This document shows, piece by piece, positions 27,524 to 35,883 of a stretch of DNA of 50,972 bases. The notes beneath the pieces are model-generated. The model had not been told where the DNA came from, ran no database searches, and was given only the letters and a program-made list of their open reading frames with translations. This DNA comes from Gammaproteobacteria bacterium (GTDB lineage: Bacteria; Pseudomonadota; Gammaproteobacteria; Steroidobacterales; GCA-2729495): positions 1 to 50,972 of the forward strand of contig QUBU01000021.1 of NCBI GenBank assembly GCA_014337915.1. The letters are read 5' to 3'. Numbering within the stretch: the stretch's first letter is position 1; the number at the start of each line of letters is the position of its first letter. Both the position numbers and the translations under genes were made by a program.

Positions 27524-29683
27524 TCAGGCCACCAGCCCATGGCGTAGCAGCGGCAGGCTGCGGATGCGCTGGCCAGTGGCAGCGAAGATCGCGTTGACCA
27601 CCGCCGGTGCGACCGGCGGCACGCCGGGCTCGCCGACGCCACCGAGTGGCAGGCCACCCTCGACGATGTCGACGACGATGCGCGGGGTTGTGGCCAGCGT
27701 GACCATGCGGTAGTCGTGGAAATTGCTCTCCACCGCCCGCCCAGACTTGATGTTGATGGCGCCATACAGCGCGGCAGAGAGCCCGAAGACGATGCCGCCC
27801 TCCATCTGCATGCGCACCACCTCGGGCTGCAGCGCCCGCCCGCAGTCGATGGCGCAGAAGACCTCCAGCACCTCGATCCTGCCCTCGCGCAGGCGCACAT
27901 GAGCTACCTGAGCCACGCTCGAGCCCTGGTCGTCCACCAGCGCCAGCCCGAGGCCCTCGCCCTTCGGCAGCCGCCGGCCCCAGCCGGCACGCTGCGCCAC
28001 TGTACGCAGGACCGCCTGGTGCCGCGGCTGCTTCCCGAGCAGGCCGAGGCGGAACTCCAGCGGATCGCTGCCGGCGGCATGGGCGATCTCGTCCAGCGCG
28101 CACTCCATGAAGAAGCCGTTGTGCGACTGGCCCACCGAACGCCAGGTGCCGATCGGCACATGCGTCGGCAGGTTGACCCAGTGCACGCGGTAGGCGCCGA
28201 AGGCATAGGGCGTGTCGTCGAAGGTGCTCACCGCCAGTGGATCCGGCTTGCCCTTCAGGCGCCCCGGCCGGCCCCACTCCATGATGGAAGCGCCGGCGAG
28301 CTTCACCGCCATGCCGGTGAGGCGGCCGGCATCATCGAGGTCGGCGCCGATGCGGGCGGCGAAGGCCGGGCGGTAGAAGTCGTGCTGCATGTCTTCGCTG
28401 CGCGACCAGATCAGCTTCACCGGCCGGCCGGGCACGGCGCGGGCGATGAGCGCCGCCTGGATGCCGTAGTCCACCGGCCAGCGCCGCCCGAAGGCGCCGC
28501 CGGCGAAGCTGCGCTGCACGCTCACCGCCGTCTTCGGCAGGCCGAGCGCGGCGGCCACCTCGTCGCGCAGACGGATCGGCCCCTGCGATGGCGCCCAGAG
28601 CTGGCAGCGACCCTCATTGAACAGCGCCGTGCAGGTCATCGGCTCCAGGGTGGCATGCGCGAGGTAGGGCACCTCGTATTCCATCTCCAGGTGCCGGGCA
28701 CCGGCGACCGGTGCCGCGCCCCGCTCCGCGCTCAGCACCCCGGGCTCGTCCAGCGCGCGCCGCAGCGCCGCCTGCAGCCCGGCCGAATCCACGGCATCGT
28801 TGGGGCCAGGCGCGAATTCCGGCCGCAGGGCGCGCAAGGCGGTATCCGCGCGCCAGAAATCCCCGGCCACCACGGCCACCGCATCGGGCAGGCGCACCAC
28901 GGCATGCACGCCCGGCATGGCGCGGGCCGGCGCCTCATCCACCGCAACCAGCGCGCTGCCGAAGACCGGGCTCGCCATGACGCTCGCCACCAGCAGGCCG
29001 GGCTGGCGCACGTCGACGCCAAACTCCGCGCTGCCGGTGACCTTGGCCGGCACGTCCTTGCGCGCCTGGTCGCGCCCGAGGTGGCGCAGCTCCGCATCCG
29101 GCCGCAGTACGACCTCGGCCGGCACCGGCAGCCTGGCCGCCGCCGCCACCAGGGCCGCGAAGGGCTGACGCCTGCCGCTCGGCCGGTGCAGGACCGCGCC
29201 GTTTTCCGTGGTGCATTCCGCGGCCGGCAGGCCCCAGCCACTCGCTGCCGCCTGGCACAGCAGCGTGCGGGCCGTGGCGCCGAGCTGGCGCAGATGCTGG
29301 TAGTGGCCGCGCACGCTCATGCTGCGCCCGGTGGCCTGGATACCCTTCATGGGATTGATGAAGCGCTCGTCGGCCCAGGACTGGCGCACTTCCACCCGCT
29401 CCCAGTCCGCGCCGAGCTCGTCGGCGAGGATCAGCGGCAGCGAGCTGTGCACGCCCTGGCCGACCTCGAGTTCAGGATTGGTGATGAGCACCCGGCCGTC
29501 GGCGCCGATCTCGAGGTAGGCGGCGAGCTGCGGGTCGGGCCAGGCGGTGCCGCCTGCGGTGGCCGCCTCGGCCGGGCGCAGCCCCAGCCACAGGCCGGCC
29601 GCCGAGCCGCCCGCCACCACGACGAAGTCGCGGCGGCTCAGGGCCGGTACGGAACGCTCAGCGGGCTGTCCTGGCGCGGTCAT
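27524..29683 (-). CDS. Molybdenum hydroxylase large subunit (isoquinoline 1-oxidoreductase beta / aldehyde oxidase type)
   Basis: A 719-residue xanthine-oxidase-family subunit with a Tat signal (SRRDFVVVAGGSAAG near residues 16-30), as in IorB-type periplasmic enzymes. Molybdopterin contacts include ELEVGQGVHSSLP, FAGGAFGRRW, GTWRSVGQSHNGFFME and the catalytic Glu685 in GGVGEPGVPPVAPAVVNA. It would hydroxylate an aromatic heterocycle or oxidise an aldehyde using water. The usual partner, a two-2Fe-2S small subunit, is not encoded next to it or elsewhere in the window. First gene of the four-gene minus-strand operon, divergent from the MFS gene at 29750. Confidence 0.88.
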   Translation of the reverse strand: MTAPGQPAERSVPALSRRDFVVVAGGSAAGLWLGLRPAEAATAGGTAWPDPQLAAYLEIGADGRVLITNPELEVGQGVHSSLPLILADELGADWERVEVRQSWADERFINPMKGIQATGRSMSVRGHYQHLRQLGATARTLLCQAAASGWGLPAAECTTENGAVLHRPSGRRQPFAALVAAAARLPVPAEVVLRPDAELRHLGRDQARKDVPAKVTGSAEFGVDVRQPGLLVASVMASPVFGSALVAVDEAPARAMPGVHAVVRLPDAVAVVAGDFWRADTALRALRPEFAPGPNDAVDSAGLQAALRRALDEPGVLSAERGAAPVAGARHLEMEYEVPYLAHATLEPMTCTALFNEGRCQLWAPSQGPIRLRDEVAAALGLPKTAVSVQRSFAGGAFGRRWPVDYGIQAALIARAVPGRPVKLIWSRSEDMQHDFYRPAFAARIGADLDDAGRLTGMAVKLAGASIMEWGRPGRLKGKPDPLAVSTFDDTPYAFGAYRVHWVNLPTHVPIGTWRSVGQSHNGFFMECALDEIAHAAGSDPLEFRLGLLGKQPRHQAVLRTVAQRAGWGRRLPKGEGLGLALVDDQGSSVAQVAHVRLREGRIEVLEVFCAIDCGRALQPEVVRMQMEGGIVFGLSAALYGAINIKSGRAVESNFHDYRMVTLATTPRIVVDIVEGGLPLGGVGEPGVPPVAPAVVNAIFAATGQRIRSLPLLRHGLVA

Positions 29684-29717
29684 CGGGCGGGGAAACCTCG
29701 GGGCCGGGTCTGCATGT

Positions 29718-29735
29718 CATTATAACAATATGATA
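29718..29735. promoter_or_regulatory. Putative 18-bp operator, copy 3, in a divergent promoter
   Basis: CATTATAACAATATGATA lies in the 66-base AT-rich gap between the molybdenum hydroxylase operon and the MFS gene at 29750. Its core AACAAT matches AACGAT of the copy at 495, and its right arm matches that of the copy at 33412. It overlaps TATGAT, a likely -10 for the plus strand only about 15 bases before the ATG. Confidence 0.4.
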
Positions 29736-29749
29736 AATTTCCACAGCCT

Positions 29750-30952
29750 ATGACTGCCGCAGCGCGTTTCGCCTTCCCGACCCTGTTCGCGGTGGTATTC
29801 ATCGACCTGGTCGGCTTCGGCATCGTCATCCCGCTGGTGCCATTCTACGTCGAGCGGCTGGGGGCCGGCCCGGAGCTGATCACCCTGATCATCGCGCTGC
29901 ACGCGCTCTGCCAGTCGCTCGCCATGCCGCTGTGGGGCGCCGTCAGCGATCGCTACGGCCGGCGCCCGGTGCTGCTGGTGAGCATGCTGGGCCACGCCGG
30001 ATCGTACCTCATGATGGGCTTCGCCGATTCGCTGTGGATGCTGGCGCTGGCGCGCATCATCAGCGGTGTCACCGCGGCCAACCTCTCCACCGCCTACGCC
30101 TACATCACCGACATCACCAGCCCGGCCGAGCGCGCCGGCGCCATGGGCAAGATCTCCGCGGCCTTCGGCCTCGGTTTTGCGGTGGGCCCGGCGATCGGCG
30201 GCCTGCTGGCCGGCGGCAGCACCATCGCCGAAGCCAACCTGATGCGCCCGGCGGTGGCCGCGGCGGCGTTCTCGCTGGTCGCCGCACTGGCCATCTGGTT
30301 CTTCCTTCCCGAGACGCACCACGCGGCCGCGCGGGCGGCGGCACGGAGCGAACGCCAGGGCCTGCTCGCGGACCTGCGCCGCGTCACGGCCCGCCCGGTG
30401 ATCGGCATGATGCTGGTGCTGGCGCTGATCGTCGTGACCTTCATGGCGGTGCGCGAGTCGATCTTCCCGCTCTGGGCCTATTACCGCCTGGACCTCAACG
30501 CCCGCGAGATCGGCATCACGCTCGGCTACAACGGCGCGCTCATCAGCGCCGTGCAGTTCCTCGGCATGGGCCGCCTGAGCACGCGCTACGGCGAACTCGG
30601 TCTGGTGAAGGCGGCGGTGCTGCTGTTCGCGACCGCCTGGGTGGGGCTGTCGCTCTCCGGGAACATGTTCCAGTGCATGCTGGCGCTGACGGCACAGGGC
30701 CTCGGCACCGCCTTCTTCCAGAGCAGCATGCAGACGCTGATCTCCAAGCGCGCCGCGGCTGCCGAGCGCGGCCTGGTGCTCGGCGTCTACCAGTCCTCGA
30801 GCGCCCTGGCACGCTTCATGGGCCAGGCCAGCGCCGGTACGCTGTTCGGGCAGATCGGCATGAACGCGCCCTTCCTCATCGGCGCCAGCGCCATGGCACC
30901 AGCCCTGTGGCTGGCGCTGCGCATCGGGCGCCACACGGAGCAAGCAACATGA
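29750..30952 (+). CDS. MFS transporter, tetracycline-efflux (TCR/DHA1) type
   Basis: A 400-residue, 12-helix major facilitator with VVFIDLVGFGIVIPLVPFY at helix 1 and loop motif GAVSDRYGRRPVLL, followed by ARIISGVTAANLSTAYAYITDIT and the antiporter-type GPAIGGLL near residue 145. This layout matches TetA-like drug or metabolite exporters. There is no convincing Shine-Dalgarno before the ATG and a -10-like TATGAT lies at 29730, so the message may be nearly leaderless. The stop overlaps the next ATG (ATGA). Confidence 0.88.
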   Translation: MTAAARFAFPTLFAVVFIDLVGFGIVIPLVPFYVERLGAGPELITLIIALHALCQSLAMPLWGAVSDRYGRRPVLLVSMLGHAGSYLMMGFADSLWMLALARIISGVTAANLSTAYAYITDITSPAERAGAMGKISAAFGLGFAVGPAIGGLLAGGSTIAEANLMRPAVAAAAFSLVAALAIWFFLPETHHAAARAAARSERQGLLADLRRVTARPVIGMMLVLALIVVTFMAVRESIFPLWAYYRLDLNAREIGITLGYNGALISAVQFLGMGRLSTRYGELGLVKAAVLLFATAWVGLSLSGNMFQCMLALTAQGLGTAFFQSSMQTLISKRAAAAERGLVLGVYQSSSALARFMGQASAGTLFGQIGMNAPFLIGASAMAPALWLALRIGRHTEQAT

Positions 30953-31251
30953 GCCAGCCACGCTGCTACATGATCGTCATCGCCCACCTCAGCGATCGCC
31001 AGCGCTTCCTCGACGGCTATGCGCGGGTGGTGCCGCAGCTGGTGGAGAAGTTCGGCGGCCGCTACGTCATCCGCGGCAGCGGCGGCAGCTTCCTCGAGGG
31101 TGGCTGGTGCGACCGCGCCAGCGCCCTGGTGTCGGAGTGGCCGGATCGGGCGGCGGCACAGGCCTTCTGGGACTCCCCGGAGTACGCGGCGGCGAAACGG
31201 CTGCGCGAAGGCACCGGCGAATTCCAGGTGCTGCTGATCGACGCCGTCTGA
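30949..31251 (+). CDS. DUF1330 (YciI-like alpha+beta barrel) protein
   Basis: A 100-residue protein of the dimeric ferredoxin-like barrel class: YMIVIAHLSDRQRFLDGYARVVPQLVEKFGGRYVIRGG-type opening and SEWPDRAAAQAFWDSPEYA, both typical of DUF1330. Function of the family is unknown; members often sit next to oxidoreductases and transporters. ATG 30949 overlaps the MFS stop by 4 bases, so the pair is co-translated. Confidence 0.85.
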   Translation: MSQPRCYMIVIAHLSDRQRFLDGYARVVPQLVEKFGGRYVIRGSGGSFLEGGWCDRASALVSEWPDRAAAQAFWDSPEYAAAKRLREGTGEFQVLLIDAV

Positions 31252-31303
31252 GCGATCGGTACCCCAGCAGCACCAGGCCGGGCCCGGGCGGGGCTCAATC
31301 CAG

Positions 31304-32596
31304 TCAATCCAGCACCCGCCCCCGCGTCTCGATCGCCCAGGGCATGAAGGCCAGTCCCAGCAGCGGGATGAAGCCTACGTAGAACAGCACGTCCACCGCG
31401 GCGCTGGTGCCGCGCGCGGCAATGGCGCCCACCATGAAGGGACCCACCGCCGCCACCACCCGGCCGATGTTGTAGCAGAAGCCGGCGCCGGTGCCGCGCA
31501 GCCGTGTCGGGAACAGCTCCGGCAGGTAGTAGGTGAAGCTGCCGAAGACACCGAACACCGTGAGGCCGATCGCGAAGTACAGGTACAGGCGCGTCTGCGG
31601 CGCCAGGTCGAGACCGAAGGTGGCGAAGATCGCGGCCGCCGAGGCGATCCAGTAGAGGCGGAACATCGCCTTGCGGCCGAGGAGCTTCGCCGCCGGGATA
31701 GTCAGCAGCGTGCCGATGAGGCCGCCGAGGTTGAACCAGCTGGTCGCCAGCGTCTTCCAGTGCTCGATCAGCGCCAGGGTCTCGCTGGTGCCGAGGCCGC
31801 GGGCCTCGGCCGCCGTGCGGGCCAGGCCGCCGGCCACCACCGGGATGAAGGCATTGCAGCTCCACCAGGTCAGCAGCGCCACCAGCGCCATCAGGAAACC
31901 CGAGAGCGTGGCGCGGCGCAGTTCCGGGCTGAACAGCTCGGCGATGCGCGCATGGCGGTCGGCGAGGTTCTTCCAGCGCTCCGGCTCCCTGACGAACAGG
32001 CGCACAGCGAACGCCGCCGCCGCCGGCAGCAGGCCGAACAGGAACACGTAGCGCCAGGACTGCTCCGGGCTGTCGGCGAACCAGTTGCCGGCCACCTGCA
32101 GGTTGACGAAGGTGGCGAGGAACAGGCCCATGGGCGCGGCGGTGTAGAGCAGCGCACCGGCCTCCACGCGCTTCGACTCGGGCACGGTCTCGGCGACCAT
32201 CGAGGCCCCGGCCGCCCACTCCCCGCCGATGCCGAGCGAGGCGACCACGCGGAACACCAGCAGCCACCAGATGTTGGGCGCGAAGGCGCAGGCGGCGGTG
32301 CCGACCGCGTAGAGCAGCATGGTCAGCAGTAGCGTGCGGCTGCGGCCGATGCGGTCGCAGACCAGGCCGAAGAGCACGCCGCCGGTGGCCCAGCCGAGCA
32401 GCAGCACCGAGGTGAGCAGCCCGGTCCAGTACAGCGTCGCCTGCTTGGCCTCCGGCGAGCCGAGCGGCAGGCCGAGCAGCGTCGGCACGCAGTTCGGCGC
32501 CACGTAGTTGAACAGCAACCCGTCGAAGACGTCGAAGCCCCAGCCCAGCCAGGCGGCGAACAGCACCGTCCACTGGTAGCGGCTGAAGCCGAGCAC
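31304..32596 (-). CDS. MFS transporter, aromatic-acid/sialic-acid symporter-like
   Basis: A 430-residue, 12-helix carrier with WLGWGFDVFDGLLFNYVAP (the acidic helix-1 motif of AAHS and related symporters), VCDRIGRSRTLL, GIGGEWAAGASMVAE and LPELFPTRLRGTGAGFCYNIGR. These are typical of proton-coupled organic-acid uptake. GTG 32596 follows the gntR stop with no gap, so the two genes are coupled. It is probably the carrier controlled by the adjacent GntR regulator. Confidence 0.88.
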   Translation of the reverse strand: MLGFSRYQWTVLFAAWLGWGFDVFDGLLFNYVAPNCVPTLLGLPLGSPEAKQATLYWTGLLTSVLLLGWATGGVLFGLVCDRIGRSRTLLLTMLLYAVGTAACAFAPNIWWLLVFRVVASLGIGGEWAAGASMVAETVPESKRVEAGALLYTAAPMGLFLATFVNLQVAGNWFADSPEQSWRYVFLFGLLPAAAAFAVRLFVREPERWKNLADRHARIAELFSPELRRATLSGFLMALVALLTWWSCNAFIPVVAGGLARTAAEARGLGTSETLALIEHWKTLATSWFNLGGLIGTLLTIPAAKLLGRKAMFRLYWIASAAAIFATFGLDLAPQTRLYLYFAIGLTVFGVFGSFTYYLPELFPTRLRGTGAGFCYNIGRVVAAVGPFMVGAIAARGTSAAVDVLFYVGFIPLLGLAFMPWAIETRGRVLD

Positions 32597-33352
32597 TCAG
32601 CGCGCCTTGCGGGTCAGGTGCACGTGGTGGTGGTAGCGGTCGCCGCGGTACCAGGCGACCAGGCGCTCGACGGGACGCCGCTGGCTGTCGAACACCACCA
32701 GCCGGATGTGCACCAGTGGCGCGCCCACCGTGGTGTTGAGCAGCGAGGCCAGGCGCGCATCGGCGAGCGTGGCGCTGATGACCTGGTCCGCCGCGGCGAT
32801 GTCCACGCCTTTGCGCTCCAGCAGGTTGAGCATCGGGCTCTCGTTGAGTTCGCGCAGGTCGAAGCGCACCCTGAGCGCGGCCGGCACGTAGGTGATGACG
32901 TAGCCGACCGGGTGGCGGTCGGTGAGCCGCACATGCGAGGCGCGCTGCACGCGGGCACCCGGCGCCAGCTGCAGGTCATGCGCGGTCTCCGGGTCGGCCT
33001 CGACCTCGGTGACCTCGGCCTGGGCGACGCGGCTGGTCTTGCCGAGGCGCTCGACCTTGCGCAGCAGCTGGTCCATCTCGCCGATCACCGGCGCGTCGGC
33101 CAGGTCCTCGACCACGAAGGTGCCGCGCCCCGGCTGGCGCAGCACCAGTCCCTCGTCGACCAGCATGTCGACCGCCTTGCGGGTGGTGATGCGCGAGACC
33201 TTGAACAGGCGGCACAGCTCCTCTTCGGTCGGCAGCCGGCCGCCGGGCTTGTAGCTGCCCTGGTAGATCCAGTCGCGTACGGTGGAATAAACCTGGATGT
33301 AACGCGGGCTCTTGATCGCGTGGTCGATCAGCTCGCCCCTTCTGGCCACCAT
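32597..33352 (-). CDS. GntR family regulator with UTRA ligand domain (HutC subfamily)
   Basis: A 251-residue one-component regulator. The N-terminal winged helix-turn-helix spans about residues 17-82 (RLPTEEELCRLFKVSRITTRKAVDMLVDEGLV, then QPGRGTFV). The UTRA domain follows, about 100-245, and would bind a small effector. It is divergent from the nitrilase-like gene, with a 109-base shared control region that contains operator copy 4. It is the only classical one-component DNA-binding regulator in the window. Confidence 0.92.
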   Translation of the reverse strand: MVARRGELIDHAIKSPRYIQVYSTVRDWIYQGSYKPGGRLPTEEELCRLFKVSRITTRKAVDMLVDEGLVLRQPGRGTFVVEDLADAPVIGEMDQLLRKVERLGKTSRVAQAEVTEVEADPETAHDLQLAPGARVQRASHVRLTDRHPVGYVITYVPAALRVRFDLRELNESPMLNLLERKGVDIAAADQVISATLADARLASLLNTTVGAPLVHIRLVVFDSQRRPVERLVAWYRGDRYHHHVHLTRKAR

Positions 33353-33411
33353 GCAAGGTACTCCGCTCGGCCTGCGTCATCCGGCCGCAGCGCCGGTGGC
33401 AGACGTCCCCA

Positions 33412-33429
33412 TGTCATGTGGATATGATA
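33412..33429. promoter_or_regulatory. Putative 18-bp operator, copy 4, in the gntR divergent region
   Basis: TGTCATGTGGATATGATA shares both arms with the perfect palindrome at 13961 except one base. It overlaps TATGAT, a plausible plus-strand -10, and lies 32 bases before the ATG at 33462. A second ATGTCA follows at 33430. Its place beside gntR makes that protein the first candidate ligand. Confidence 0.5.
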
Positions 33430-33461
33430 ATGTCAAAGCCCATAACAAGGAGACAAGAATA

Positions 33462-34520
33462 ATGACGACCCCGACCGAGCCCATGGTCCGCGCCGATGGC
33501 ACCTACCCCACGGTCGACCTGCGCAAGCCGGTGACCTTCGCCACCGTGGTGCAGACCAGGGTCCATGGCGTCGACGGCGCCAACCCGGGCCCGGGCCTGC
33601 GCAGCAACCTCGACTACTTCCTCGAGGCTATCGACATCGCCCAGGGCTACGGCGGCCGCAGCGACCTGCTGCTGTTCCACGAATTCCCGATCACCGGCTT
33701 CTCCGACTGGACCCGCGAGCAGCACTACCGCATCGCCATCGAGGTGCCGGGGCCGGAAGTCGACGAAGTGGTCAGGAAGGCGAAGCAGTACAACTGCTAC
33801 ATCGTCTTCGGCACCTACGCCCGCGACGAGAAGGACTGGCCGGGGCACATCCTGCACCTGATGGTGATGGTTACCCCCGACGGGCGGGTCATCAAGCACT
33901 GGAAGCAGCGCAACGTGCGCGGCATGTTCCCCGGCTCCGAGCAGTACACCTCGGTGATCTACGACGTCTACGACCGTTTCGTGGAGATGTACGGCCTCGA
34001 CGCCGTGATCCCGGTGGAGCGCACCGACATCGGCAACATCGCCATGTCGGCGGTGCAGTTCGAGCCGGAGCTGTTCCGCTGCATGGCCATGAAGGGCGCG
34101 GAGATCATCTGCCGCGTGGCCACCGGGGGCTTCGAGAGCGACGATATGCGCCTGACCTCTTACCACAACAGCGTCTACACCATGATCTGCAACAACTCGG
34201 TGAGCACCCACGGGCGCAATCGCGGCTTCTTCGAGGAAGAGGCCTTCGGCGGCCCCGGCCGCTCGGCCATCTACGGCCCGCGGGGCGTCGAGCTGGCAAA
34301 GGCCGGCGCCTTCGAGACCAAGAAGATGGCGGTGATTCCCATCGCCGAGTTCCGCGCGCGCCACCGCATCCCGGACCTGCACATGCAGCTGTACCGCCCG
34401 GTGCTCGACCAGTACCGCGAGCGCTACGACCACAGCCTGTACCTGAAGCAGCTGCCGAAGGACAAGCGCGACGCCTTCCGCTACTTCCAGGAAAACGCCC
34501 GCTGGACGCACTTCTGGTGA
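33462..34520 (+). CDS. Nitrilase/amidase-fold protein with the catalytic Cys replaced
   Basis: A 352-residue carbon-nitrogen hydrolase-fold protein. Of the Glu-Lys-Cys triad, Glu74 (LLLFHEFPITG) and Lys148 (KHWKQRN) are in place. The segment IAMSAVQFEPELFR aligns with the usual C-x5-PE nucleophile motif but has Ser196 where Cys is expected; Cys217 (AEIICRV) lies later and does not take that position. It may be a non-hydrolytic relative or use another residue. MAMKGAE and KHWKQRN resemble aliphatic amidases. AAGGAG at 33447-33452 fixes the start. It is divergent from gntR and probably controlled by it. Confidence 0.83.
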   Translation: MTTPTEPMVRADGTYPTVDLRKPVTFATVVQTRVHGVDGANPGPGLRSNLDYFLEAIDIAQGYGGRSDLLLFHEFPITGFSDWTREQHYRIAIEVPGPEVDEVVRKAKQYNCYIVFGTYARDEKDWPGHILHLMVMVTPDGRVIKHWKQRNVRGMFPGSEQYTSVIYDVYDRFVEMYGLDAVIPVERTDIGNIAMSAVQFEPELFRCMAMKGAEIICRVATGGFESDDMRLTSYHNSVYTMICNNSVSTHGRNRGFFEEEAFGGPGRSAIYGPRGVELAKAGAFETKKMAVIPIAEFRARHRIPDLHMQLYRPVLDQYRERYDHSLYLKQLPKDKRDAFRYFQENARWTHFW

Positions 34521-34554
34521 AGCCGCTGCCTGGCAATCCGGGAGCATTGCGCGC

Positions 34555-35883
34555 GTGAAGCTCAGGCCCGACGCCGCCGGTGAGCGCATCGGGCCTTTCT
34601 GGATCACGCCGGGCTGGACGCGGCTCAACGCCGCCACGGTATGGGCCGCGTCCTTCCTCACCATCGGGCTGGCCGCCTTCATCAGCTTCGTGCAGCCCTA
34701 CCTGCTCACCGAGGTGCTGCAACTGCCCGATGCCGTCCAGGGGCGCCTCACCGGCTCGCTGGGCGCGCTGCAGGAAATCATCGTCATCTGCAGCGCCAGC
34801 TTCTTCGGCGTCTGGTCCGACCGCAGCGGCCGCCGCCGCGTCTATTACCTCGGCTTCCTCGCCATGGCGGCCGGCTTCGCCATCTACCCGCTCGCGGACA
34901 GCGTCGCCGAGCTGGTGCTGTTCCGCTGCGTGTTCGCGCTGGGGATCGCCATGGCGCCGCTGATGCTCAGCGCCTGTGTCGTCGATGCCATCCAGGAAGT
35001 GTCGCGCGGCCGCTGGATCGCCTCCAACACGCTGTTGCAGGGACTTGGCGTGGTCACCATGTCGGTGCTGCTGGCGAAGATGCCGGCCTGGTTCGAACTG
35101 CGCGGCGTGCCGCCGGCCTCCGCCATCCGCTACGCCTTCTGGATGGCCGCGGCGCTGGCGCTGCTGGCCGCGGCGGTGGTGGCCACCGGCCTGCCGCGGC
35201 TCGCCCCCCGCAATATCCGCGGCGCCGGCCGCGGCGCCTGGCGGCTGGTGGCGCAGGCGCTCGGCCTGGCGCGGCGCAACCCGAGCCTCGGCATCGCCTA
35301 CGGCGCGGCCTTCATCGGCCGCGGGGATTTCACCATCGTCGGCGTGTTCTTCTCGCTGTGGCTGGTGCAGGCCGGCCGCGATGCCGGCATGAGCTCCGCC
35401 GAGGCGCTGGCCACGGCCGGCAAGCTTTTCGGCCTGATGCAGGGCGCCGCCATGCTCTGGGCGCCGGTGATGGGCATGGTGGTCGACCGCCTGCGGCGCC
35501 TCGACGTGCTGTGCCTGGCACTGGCCATCGCCGGAGTGGCCTACCTGGCCATGGGCCAGGTGACACGACCCTTCGATGCCAGCTTCATCCCCTTCGCGCT
35601 GCTGCTCGGCATCGGCGAGATGAGCGTCATCGTCGCCGCCGGCGCCCTGCTCGGCCAGGAAGCGCCGCAGGAGAACCGCGGACCGGTGATCGGCTTCTAC
35701 AATGCGGTCGGGGGCGTCGGCATCCTCTTCGCCACCTTCGTCGGCGGCCAGGTGTTCGACGGCATCGGGCGCACCGCGCCGTTCAGCCTCATGGGCCTGC
35801 TCAACCTGGTGCTGCTGGCCGCGGCACTGCTGGTGCGGCTGCGCGCGGCGCGCAGTGCGCGCACGGTGCCCTCATGCAACTGA
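34555..35883 (+). CDS. MFS transporter
   Basis: A 442-residue, 12-helix major facilitator. Loop 2-3 reads FFGVWSDRSGRRRVYYLG, the standard family motif; helix 1 FLTIGLAAFISFVQPYLL and a later VMGMVVDRLRRLDVLCLA loop are also visible. I cannot place it in a substrate-defined subfamily. GTG 34555 lies 34 bases after the nitrilase-like stop, and its end overlaps the aldo/keto reductase start by 10 bases, so three genes form one operon. Confidence 0.85.
   Translation: MKLRPDAAGERIGPFWITPGWTRLNAATVWAASFLTIGLAAFISFVQPYLLTEVLQLPDAVQGRLTGSLGALQEIIVICSASFFGVWSDRSGRRRVYYLGFLAMAAGFAIYPLADSVAELVLFRCVFALGIAMAPLMLSACVVDAIQEVSRGRWIASNTLLQGLGVVTMSVLLAKMPAWFELRGVPPASAIRYAFWMAAALALLAAAVVATGLPRLAPRNIRGAGRGAWRLVAQALGLARRNPSLGIAYGAAFIGRGDFTIVGVFFSLWLVQAGRDAGMSSAEALATAGKLFGLMQGAAMLWAPVMGMVVDRLRRLDVLCLALAIAGVAYLAMGQVTRPFDASFIPFALLLGIGEMSVIVAAGALLGQEAPQENRGPVIGFYNAVGGVGILFATFVGGQVFDGIGRTAPFSLMGLLNLVLLAAALLVRLRAARSARTVPSCN

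Noticed and set aside
27716-29725. A 669-codon frame antisense to the molybdenum hydroxylase
   Set aside because: His/Arg/Gln-rich shadow without motifs.
31293-31310. Short direct repeat CAATCCAGT-CAATCCAGC at the end of the MFS gene
   Set aside because: Two copies of eight bases only, explained by local slippage or chance.
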